From NCBI GenBank assembly GCA_010671965.1, contig JAAHIC010000193.1, positions 1-7,690 on the forward strand: DNA of 7,690 nt, in the 5' to 3' direction. Below are positions 1-4,898 of this stretch, piece after piece; position 1 is the first letter of the stretch; every line of letters begins with the position of its first letter. This stretch comes from Leptolyngbya sp. SIO4C5 (lineage in GTDB: Bacteria; Cyanobacteriota; Cyanobacteriia; Phormidesmidales; Phormidesmidaceae). A program made the translations under genes and the position numbers. The notes below the pieces were generated by a model. That model searched no databases and had not been told where the DNA came from. It saw only the letters and a program-made list of their open reading frames with translations.

Positions 1-1
1 T

Positions 2-391
2 GGCTTAGCCAGACTTGAAGATAGCGCTGACGGGTGGCTTAACCTACTTTTCTTGATCAGTGTTTCAGACTTCACGGCGTTAGGGGAGCAGCGGTTGCTC
101 TCCGAGATTTTACTGCTGTTCTTAAACTGCCCATACTTACCGGAAGATGCTTTAGCGCCGCAGCTAAGAGGGCAGCCTGCGATACCTGTGCAGGTATCGA
201 TCAAGAGCGCTCTGGATGCCATGACGCTATGGACGGCGCTTGGCGTACCCTTGCGTCCGGCCCTTCATCTGCAGGTGACAGTCCCTTTAGGATCCTGTCC
301 GCCTCTTTCAAAACAGGTATCACAGGCGATCGCAGGGGTGACTCACCACACGGGTAACCCGTTGCCGGAACCCAAGGTTCTGGCTTTTTAA
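2..391 (+). CDS. cis16: Tail terminator/cap protein, DUF4255 (Pvc16) family, 3' part
   Basis: The frame is open from the window edge to the TAA at 389-391, so 129 C-terminal residues are visible and the true start lies upstream. A TTG at 53 could be read as a start, but the in-frame codons before it encode a family-like stretch (GWLNLLFLISVSDF), so an internal start is unlikely. Two features match my memory of DUF4255/Pvc16 proteins: an N-terminal LNLLFLI...LLSEILLLFLNCPYL block (family pattern: small/hydrophobic YLI, then LLG..L..L...P.L), and a later LWTALGVPLRPALHLQVTVPL block (family pattern: lWsalg.pyrpsl.y.v). In CIS particles this protein caps the far end of the tube and sheath. Its place directly before the sheath gene fits. 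A 9-bp hairpin with a T5 run overlaps its stop codon, so sheath transcription may be partly independent. The assignment rests on recalled motifs, without a profile search. Confidence 0.72.
   Translation, partial: GLARLEDSADGWLNLLFLISVSDFTALGEQRLLSEILLLFLNCPYLPEDALAPQLRGQPAIPVQVSIKSALDAMTLWTALGVPLRPALHLQVTVPLGSCPPLSKQVSQAIAGVTHHTGNPLPEPKVLAF
364..389 (+). terminator. Probable intrinsic terminator at the end of the Pvc16-type gene
   Basis: Bases 364-372 pair with 376-384: nine base pairs, one of them G-T, with a three-base loop CAA. Five T residues follow at 385-389. This is a classic intrinsic terminator layout, and it overlaps the last codons and stop of the coding sequence. It would separate the cap gene from the sheath transcript or attenuate read-through. 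No transcript data are available to confirm it. Confidence 0.55.
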
Positions 392-409
392 CCATTGGCT
401 GCAATGGTT
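390..409 (+). repeat. Second hairpin between cap and sheath genes
   Basis: AACCATTG at 390-397 and CAATGGTT at 402-409 form a perfect 8-bp inverted repeat around the loop GCTG. It directly follows the T run of the terminator-like hairpin. There is no T tract after it, so it is not a terminator itself. It could protect an mRNA end, serve as a protein-binding palindrome, or be incidental. Confidence 0.5.
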
Positions 410-453
410 TATGAATTGCTTATTAACCCACTGGGTCAGGAGGATAAAAAAGC

Positions 454-2169
454 ATGGCATTGGATTATTTCGCCCCTGGGGTCTACGTCGAAGAGGTCGA
501 TCGCGGCAGTCGCCCGATTGAAGGGATCAGCATGAGCGTCGCCGGGTTTATCGGCTTCACCGAAGATGTGCGCGGCGACGCCGAACTCTTCAAGCCCATG
601 TTGATCACCAACTGGAGTCAGTACCTAGAGTATTATTCTCGGCCTGGCTCTGACGGATTTACTGACTTTAACGCCTATTTACCTTTCGCCGTCCAAGGCT
701 GGTTTCAAAATGGAGGCGGTCGCTGCTGGGTGGTCAGTATTGGGACTAAGCTGCCGGGTACGCAGCCTCCTTCGGCTGAAGAGTTGGCCACTAAAGTCCT
801 GACACCGGGAGGCAAGCCTTCTCTAAGCCTTAACCTGCAGGGATCCGGTAGCAATGAAACTGGCACCCTGGCTTTGCCGCCCAGTAACGAAAGCCGCATC
901 CTCGTTCAGGTAACTGAGAGCCATCCTAAGCTGGACGAAAACGCGGATGAAGATGCAGAGCCGCCGTTAGATACGGGTGAGTATTTTACGGTCAGCGTGC
1001 AGCAGGGCGGACGCGAAGTTGAGCGCTATGAGCACCTGACCATGAATCCCGAAGTGGATACTGCGGTTGGTGATTACGCGGTGACGGCGCTGCAGGAGTC
1101 TGAATATCTGCAAATCGCCGATATTTCCCAAAACGGCCAGCCCCTCTCCCGTCGCCCGGCCAACGGCTACTACGAAGTGGCCCCGCCGCCCTACATTGCC
1201 CCCCCGGATCGCCTCCCCCGCGACGTGCAGGGAATGCGAGATGACCGGGAAGGTCTGCAGGGTCTGTTTGAAATTGACGAAGTGGCAATGGTGGCCTGCC
1301 CTGACCTGATGCGAGCCTACCAGGAAGGTCTGCTGGATATTGAACAGGTACACGGCATTATGGAAATGATGCTGACCCTGTGCGAAAATTCCTTCCCCGG
1401 CCCCGCCTACCGCATGGCTGTCCTGGATTTGCCGCCCGTCAAGCTAGGCAAGAACGACAACCAGGCCGTACCGCCCCAAGAGCAAAAGCCTCAGCACGCC
1501 GCCCAGTGGATTAAAACCTTTAACCGCCGCTCGATGTTCGGTGCGCTGTATTATCCCTGGATTCAGGTGGCTAATCCCCGCAATGGTGGCCGACCGCTGA
1601 TGGTGCCCCCCTGCGGCCACATGATGGGCATCTGGTGCCGCACGGATGAGTCGCGCGGGGTGTTCAAAGCGCCTGCCAACGAAACGCCCAGAGGCGTCAC
1701 GGGTCTAGCCTACGAAACCAACATGCGTGAGCAAGAACTGCTCAACCCCCTCGGCGTCAACTGCATCCGCAACTTTGCCAACTACAACCGAGGTATCAAG
1801 GTCTGGGGCGCTCGGACGCTGGTTGAGCCGGACAACATTCAGTGGCGCTATATCAGCGTGCGGCGACTGCTGAGCTATATCGAGAAGTCCATTGAAATCG
1901 GTACGCAGTGGGTCGTCTTTGAACCCAACGACATGGATCTGTGGGAGCGGGTGAAGCGCACCGTCAACAACTTCCTAGAGCGGCTGTGGCGAGAGGGCGC
2001 TTTGTTTGGCGGCGCGCCGTCTGAGGCGTTTTACGTCAAGTGCGACGGAGAACTCAATACCCACGAAACCATGATGATGGGTCGGCTATATGTAGAAGTC
2101 GGCGTTTGCCCTGTCCGTCCGGCTGAATTTGTCATCTTCCGCATTAGCCAGTGGGCACCGAATCAGTAA
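454..2169 (+). CDS. cis2: Contractile tail sheath protein
   Basis: This 571-residue protein forms the outer contractile sheath, whose shortening drives the inner tube forward. The N-terminus (MALDYFAPGVYVEEV) is the standard sheath opening, continuing into a GFIGFTEDV stretch (31-39). A variable insertion of acidic and low-complexity sequence covers about residues 105-250. The central sheath domain starts near LFEIDEVAMVACPDLM (271-286). The conserved C-terminal domain (about 430-571) contains GVNCIRNF, GIKVWGARTL, WRYISVRRLLSYIE, WVVFEPND and LYVEVGVCPVRPAEFV. The start is clear: AGGAGG at 438-443 lies 10 nt before the ATG. Only one sheath gene is visible, whereas Afp/PVC clusters carry three. 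It is preceded by a terminator-like hairpin and followed by a 201-nt spacer, so its dosage may be controlled separately from its neighbours. Family assignment is firm; which CIS subtype it belongs to is not. Confidence 0.96.
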   Translation: MALDYFAPGVYVEEVDRGSRPIEGISMSVAGFIGFTEDVRGDAELFKPMLITNWSQYLEYYSRPGSDGFTDFNAYLPFAVQGWFQNGGGRCWVVSIGTKLPGTQPPSAEELATKVLTPGGKPSLSLNLQGSGSNETGTLALPPSNESRILVQVTESHPKLDENADEDAEPPLDTGEYFTVSVQQGGREVERYEHLTMNPEVDTAVGDYAVTALQESEYLQIADISQNGQPLSRRPANGYYEVAPPPYIAPPDRLPRDVQGMRDDREGLQGLFEIDEVAMVACPDLMRAYQEGLLDIEQVHGIMEMMLTLCENSFPGPAYRMAVLDLPPVKLGKNDNQAVPPQEQKPQHAAQWIKTFNRRSMFGALYYPWIQVANPRNGGRPLMVPPCGHMMGIWCRTDESRGVFKAPANETPRGVTGLAYETNMREQELLNPLGVNCIRNFANYNRGIKVWGARTLVEPDNIQWRYISVRRLLSYIEKSIEIGTQWVVFEPNDMDLWERVKRTVNNFLERLWREGALFGGAPSEAFYVKCDGELNTHETMMMGRLYVEVGVCPVRPAEFVIFRISQWAPNQ

Positions 2170-2196
2170 GCCAACGCTTTGTTCTACAAGCGGTGG

Positions 2197-2251
2197 GTAG
2201 GTTGGGCGGAGCGATCGCAAGCTAGATTTCATCAAGCTCCACCCGACCTAC
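2197..2251 (+). repeat. Imperfect hairpin repeat with HIP1 site in the sheath-tube spacer
   Basis: The 16-base arms 2197-2212 and 2236-2251 pair along their whole length if two G-T pairs are allowed. The 23-nt loop contains most of a GCGATCGC site (2211-2218). The arm start GTAGGTTGGG resembles dispersed palindromic elements I recall from many cyanobacterial genomes. No T tract follows on the plus strand, so a terminator is unlikely. It occupies the longest gap between genes in the window (2170-2370). The rest of that gap holds a weaker GGTGCG...CACACC inverted motif (2286-2313) and no convincing promoter. Confidence 0.6.
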
Positions 2252-2370
2252 AGAAAATCCATATTCAAAGAAATGCGAAGTACGCGGTGCGTCATGGGCT
2301 GTGTGGCACACCCTACAAAGTATCTACATTTGATCTATTGACCTATAGCTGTGCTTGAGGAGCAGTAACA

Positions 2371-2844
2371 ATGGCTGATCTCAGACCTATCCCAACTAGT
2401 CGATTCTACGTAGAATTTGACGGTCTGACCGAAAAGATGATCAAAAGCGTCACCGAGGTGACTTTCACCGGGCAAACTGCCGGACACGAAAAGCCCCTCG
2501 CTTCTACCAAAAGCGGTAAAACCCTATGGCAGTCAACCTCTGCCGGCTTTGAAGAAAACCCCAATTTCACCATTGAAACCTTTCTCTGTGAGGGAGATTT
2601 GGACTGGTACAACTGGATGAAAGCCACCATGCCCAAAAGTGAGGGCGGCGACGGCAAGTGGTCTGACAACCGCAAGAACGGCTCCATTGTCGGCTATGAC
2701 GCGGGCGATGAAGAAATCCTGCGCTGGAACATCACTAACGCCTGGATCAAAACTTACAAGGTTTCTGATCTCGCTGCCGATAGCAAAGACTTAGCCACCG
2801 AAACCTTTGAAATGGTTTGTGAGCAAATCAACCGGACAAAATAG
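2371..2844 (+). CDS. cis1: Inner tube protein, T4 gp19-like (first of three tandem paralogs)
   Basis: This 157-residue protein is of the T4 gp19/phage tail tube family and is the best candidate for the main subunit of the CIS inner tube, which the sheath surrounds. Diagnostic parts are the opening SRFYVEFDGL, the hydrophilic middle with WYNWMKATM, the strand GSIVGYDAGDEEILRWNITNAW, and the close LATETFEMVCEQINR. These parts recur in order in the next two genes, where the matching segment reads LATETVEIVYHSIHR or FELEEVELSVDEFKR. GAGGAG at 2357-2362 lies 8 nt before the ATG, a strong ribosome site as expected for an abundant structural protein. The gene follows the sheath after 201 nt and precedes its paralog by 43 nt. 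That it is the main tube subunit rather than a cap or initiator variant is inferred from its strong RBS and position. Confidence 0.9.
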   Translation: MADLRPIPTSRFYVEFDGLTEKMIKSVTEVTFTGQTAGHEKPLASTKSGKTLWQSTSAGFEENPNFTIETFLCEGDLDWYNWMKATMPKSEGGDGKWSDNRKNGSIVGYDAGDEEILRWNITNAWIKTYKVSDLAADSKDLATETFEMVCEQINRTK

Positions 2845-2864
2845 CCTTGGGCTAAAAGCGCTTT
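2842..2864 (+). repeat. Small intercistronic hairpin and palindrome
   Basis: TAGCC (2842-2846) and GGCTA (2850-2854) form a 5-bp hairpin starting in the stop codon of the first tube gene. The perfect palindrome AAAGCGCTTT follows at 2855-2864. No T tract is present. It may tune mRNA processing between the first two tube genes, but short structures like this also arise by chance. Confidence 0.3.
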
Positions 2865-2887
2865 AACCTGAAACGAGGAACATTGCC

Positions 2888-3370
2888 ATGCCAGACAGTA
2901 ATGATTTCAACGTATTAGCCTGCTCTAAGTTTTACGTGTCCTTTGATGGCCTAGAAGATCTGCTGGTGAAAAAAGTCAGCGGGATTGAAATTAAGCTGGC
3001 GACCGCAGGAGACGCTAAGCCTTTCGGCGTCGGTAAGGGCGGTAAGAGCACCATGCAGGCCACCGTCACCGGCATTGAAAACGGCAAAATCACCATTGAG
3101 TATGTAGATACGGTGGAAGACGATCGCCTGATGAAGTGGTACGAAGACTTCCATTCTGAACCGATTAAGGGCGGCGGGTCTGCAGCCAAAGGTCAGCTCA
3201 AAACCGGCTCCATCGTACTCTATAACCAGGGTGGGGATGAGGCGGCTCGCTGGGATCTAACCGGCGTTGCCCCGGCTAGCTACAAGTCTTCTAAGTTTGA
3301 AGCCGGAGCCACCGATCTCGCCACCGAAACCGTTGAGATTGTCTATCACTCGATTCACCGGGTTAAATAA
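2888..3370 (+). CDS. Inner tube-like protein, T4 gp19 family (second tandem paralog)
   Basis: This 160-residue protein is a clear paralog of the upstream tube protein. Shared blocks are KFYVSFDGLEDLLVKKVSG near the N-terminus, TAGDAKPF (TAGHEKPL in the first), TIEYV (TIETF), the tryptophan-containing RLMKWYEDFH, KTGSIVLYNQGGDEAARWDL, and the C-terminal TDLATETVEIVYHSIHRVK. The T4 gp19/TIGR02241 fold forms hexameric rings in tubes, so it probably supplies a second ring type or a mixed tube. GAGGAA at 2875-2880 is 7 nt before the ATG. It sits 43 nt after the first tube gene and 47 nt before the third, in one apparent transcription unit. The middle is richer in glycine and lysine (IKGGGSAAKGQL) than in the first paralog, which suggests a changed loop at the tube surface or lumen. 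Its exact place in the particle cannot be read from sequence. Confidence 0.86.
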   Translation: MPDSNDFNVLACSKFYVSFDGLEDLLVKKVSGIEIKLATAGDAKPFGVGKGGKSTMQATVTGIENGKITIEYVDTVEDDRLMKWYEDFHSEPIKGGGSAAKGQLKTGSIVLYNQGGDEAARWDLTGVAPASYKSSKFEAGATDLATETVEIVYHSIHRVK

Positions 3371-3394
3371 CAGGTAGTGGGCACTGCCCACCTG
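3371..3394 (+). repeat. Hairpin between second and third tube-like genes
   Basis: GTGGGCA (3377-3383) and TGCCCAC (3385-3391) are exact inverted copies around one base, and an outer CAG/CTG pair (3371-3373 with 3392-3394) extends the stem across a 3-nt bulge. In RNA the innermost pairs would open into a loop. No T tract follows, so it is more likely a processing or read-through-tuning structure than a terminator. It begins right after the stop codon and ends about 10 nt before the next ribosome site. Confidence 0.5.
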
Positions 3395-3417
3395 CTGATT
3401 CGTCGAGAGGTGTCGTT

Positions 3418-3909
3418 GTGGCTGAAGACAAGTCTTACGAAGTCATTACCTCTTCGCGCTTCTATTTGGAGATTCATCTAGACGGCAGCGATGAGCGCAT
3501 TGACGGCTATTTTATGGACTGTCAGGGATTTAAGCGATCGCAGGAGGTGATTGAGCTCTGTGAGGTCACACCTCAGAAATGGGGAAAAAATGGTACGCCG
3601 CGCGGACGCATGGTACGGGTGAAAATGCCCGGCAATATGAAAAGCGAAAATATTATGCTGAAGCGAGGCATGACCATTTCCAAAGCCATGTGGGACTGGT
3701 TTGCCGCTGTTGAGGAAGGCAAGTGGTCGGAGCAGCGACGCGACGGCGATCTGACCCTCTACGATCAGGCGGCGGAAGAATCAGTGCGCTTCCGCTTCAG
3801 CGGCGCTTGGCCGGTCAGCTACAAAATTTCCGATGTTAAAGCTGACAGCAAAGAGTTTGAGCTAGAGGAAGTGGAGCTGTCAGTCGATGAATTCAAGCGG
3901 GTGAAATAA
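3418..3909 (+). CDS. Tube-like protein, T4 gp19 family (third tandem paralog)
   Basis: This 163-residue protein belongs to the same tube fold family but is the most diverged of the tandem three. It keeps SSRFYLEI, the LKRGMTISKAMWDWF helix typical of the TIGR02241 branch, LTLYDQAAEESVRFRF and GAWPVSYKISDVKADSKEFELEEVELSVDEF. It also has a longer segment before the LKRG motif (about residues 45-80: TPQKWGKNGTPRGRMVRVKM). The family forms rings stacked on the tube, and this branch includes tube-end and initiator proteins, so it may sit at the baseplate end. The start is GTG at 3418, 7 nt after GAGAGG (3405-3410); no in-frame ATG lies nearby upstream. The stop is only 3 nt before the next ATG, implying translational coupling. 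Main tube versus adaptor role is unresolved. Confidence 0.84.
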   Translation: MAEDKSYEVITSSRFYLEIHLDGSDERIDGYFMDCQGFKRSQEVIELCEVTPQKWGKNGTPRGRMVRVKMPGNMKSENIMLKRGMTISKAMWDWFAAVEEGKWSEQRRDGDLTLYDQAAEESVRFRFSGAWPVSYKISDVKADSKEFELEEVELSVDEFKRVK

Positions 3910-3912
3910 GGG

Positions 3913-4254
3913 ATGCAGACGGAGTTCGAGTTCATGCTGCCCAAAGGCTATCTAGATGCTGAAGGCAACGTACATCGCAAAGGCGTGATGCGGTTGGCTA
4001 CCGCGATGGATGAAATTACGCCGCTGCGGGATGTGCGCGTGAAGTCAAATCCGGCCTATGCCACTGTGATCATTTTGGCCCGCGTGATTACTCAGCTAGG
4101 GGCTTTAGACGAAGTGAACCCTACCGTAATTGAGCGGCTGTTTGCCTGCGACTTAAACTATCTGCAGAAGTTTTATCGCCATATTAATGAGCTGGAAGAG
4201 GCTAATCTCTCCGAGCCGGTCACGCCCGCACCGGCGCCCTCGTCTGAAGCTTAA
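3913..4254 (+). CDS. CIS-associated tail-assembly-type protein (paralog A)
   Basis: This 113-residue protein is of a type repeatedly found beside tube genes in CIS clusters and often labelled phage tail assembly protein. Its pattern is FEFMLPKGYLDAEGNVHRKG, then GVMRLATAMDEITPLRD, a hydrophobic helix around ARVITQLGAL, and ERLFACDLNYLQKFYRHIN. The reading-frame position after the tube genes and the opening pattern resemble phage tail-assembly chaperones, but that function is inferred, not shown. The last 15 residues are a Pro/Ala/Ser-rich tail (EPVTPAPAPSSEA). There is no good ribosome site; the ATG is 3 nt after the upstream stop, so it is probably translated by coupling. The next gene but one feature downstream encodes a paralog about half identical over the 90-residue core. 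Confidence 0.75.
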   Translation: MQTEFEFMLPKGYLDAEGNVHRKGVMRLATAMDEITPLRDVRVKSNPAYATVIILARVITQLGALDEVNPTVIERLFACDLNYLQKFYRHINELEEANLSEPVTPAPAPSSEA

Positions 4255-4350
4255 AACGGGGGACAGAGGGAGATCCATATCCCTACCATGAGTGTCTTTG
4301 ATTTTGAACTGCGTAACGCCTAAAACTGATAGCCCTTTGCCTGAAGAACG

Positions 4351-4728
4351 ATGACCCCTCTAGATCTAGTTACCGAATTTGAATTCACCCTGCCGAGGGG
4401 GCTGCTAGATGAATCTGGGCAGATTCATCAGCAGGGCAAAATGCGGCTAGCCACCGGACGCGATGAGCTTGTAGCTCAGCGCGATCGCCGCGCAGCTGAC
4501 CTTCCCGGCTACCTCAGCCTAGTTCTACTCTCCCAGGTCATCACTCAGCTTGGCACCCTGCCTCAGGTACAGGCCGAACAGCTCGAAAATCTGTTCACTC
4601 AGGACTTAGCCTATCTCAAAGAGTTTTACAACCGCGTCAATCAGCAGGGGGACGCTCACATTCCGGCGCAGTGTCCTCAGTGTGGGAATGCCTTCGAGGT
4701 GGAGCTGGCCCTGTCGGGGGAGTCGTAA
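4351..4728 (+). CDS. CIS-associated tail-assembly-type protein with CxxC tail (paralog B)
   Basis: This 125-residue protein matches paralog A over about 90 residues: TEFEFTLPRGLLDESGQIHQQG, MRLATGRDEL, VITQLGTL, ENLFTQDLAYLKEFYNRVN. By my count roughly 44 of 91 positions are identical. It differs by a C-terminal tail with CPQCGNAFEVEL (Cys108 and Cys111). That is half of a zinc ribbon, so metal binding would need a partner chain or a dimer; redox use is also possible. A 96-nt gap separates it from paralog A. The start ATG has only a weak GAAGA upstream. The last 58 nt overlap the next gene in the -1 frame. Likely roles are chaperoning of tube or tape-like components or particle assembly; no enzymatic motif is present. 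Confidence 0.75.
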   Translation: MTPLDLVTEFEFTLPRGLLDESGQIHQQGKMRLATGRDELVAQRDRRAADLPGYLSLVLLSQVITQLGTLPQVQAEQLENLFTQDLAYLKEFYNRVNQQGDAHIPAQCPQCGNAFEVELALSGES

Positions 4729-4880
4729 GCTACCCCTCAGATCAACTCCACGAGGAGGTAGCCTACATTGCCCTACATTTTCACTGGTCTTTGGAGGAGA
4801 TTTTAAGTTTAGTCAACAGCGATCGCCGCCGCTGGGTGAGTGAAATCCAGGCCGTTCGGCAGCAGTTAGCTCAGCAATAG
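4671..4880 (+). CDS. Small CIS-associated protein, DUF6760-like (YPSDQL...FHW)
   Basis: The recognisable core starts at YPSDQLHEEVAYIALHFHW (from residue 21 of the longest frame) and continues LEEILSLVNSDRRRWVSEIQAV. I recall this short pattern (YP...L..EVA.IA..FHW....I..L....R..W...I) as the DUF6760 type found in CIS clusters. The start is a real puzzle: the only in-frame start codons before the core are GTG 4671 and GTG 4680. Both lie inside the upstream gene and neither has a ribosome site. The strong purine stretch GGGGGAG (4716-4722) comes just before the core, yet no ATG, GTG or TTG follows it there. The protein may start upstream with a frame-overlap leader, or be made by -1 frameshifting from the upstream gene. 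At 69 residues or fewer it is probably structural or an assembly factor; its function is unknown. Confidence 0.7.
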   Translation: MSSVWECLRGGAGPVGGVVSYPSDQLHEEVAYIALHFHWSLEEILSLVNSDRRRWVSEIQAVRQQLAQQ

Positions 4881-4886
4881 CGGTGC

Positions 4887-4893
4887 AGGAGGG
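4887..4893 (+). promoter_or_regulatory. Strong ribosome binding site of the CHASE2 gene
   Basis: AGGAGGG lies 5 nt before the ATG at 4899, in the 18-nt gap after the small DUF6760-like gene. It fixes the start of the membrane protein and shows that this gene is translated on its own site, unlike its coupled upstream neighbours. Confidence 0.7.
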
Positions 4894-4898
4894 AAGAT

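Noticed and set aside
967..1353. Long open frames on the minus strand (967-1353 and 992-1288) inside the sheath gene
   Set aside because: They lie wholly antisense to a confidently identified sheath gene, have no family resemblance, and arise from its codon bias.
2286..2313. GGTGCG...CACACC inverted motif in the sheath-tube spacer, resembling another cyanobacterial repeat
   Set aside because: The arms are short and mismatched, so it cannot be called a separate repeat without genome copies.
2321..2349. A possible promoter before the first tube gene (TATAGC at 2344 with TATCTA 17 nt upstream)
   Set aside because: The -35 match is poor and the site lies almost on top of the ribosome site, so I do not call it.
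2406..3189. Minus-strand open frames across the first two tube genes (2406-2687, 2932-3189, 2951-3154)
   Set aside because: They are antisense shadows of clear tube paralogs, and their translations are Ser/Pro/Leu-rich with no recognisable motif.
4288..4323. An 11-codon ORF (MSVFDFELRNA) in the gap between the two assembly-type genes
   Set aside because: It is too short to support and its purine-rich upstream stretch is about 14 nt away. It might be a leader peptide or a gene remnant, but nothing in the sequence decides this.
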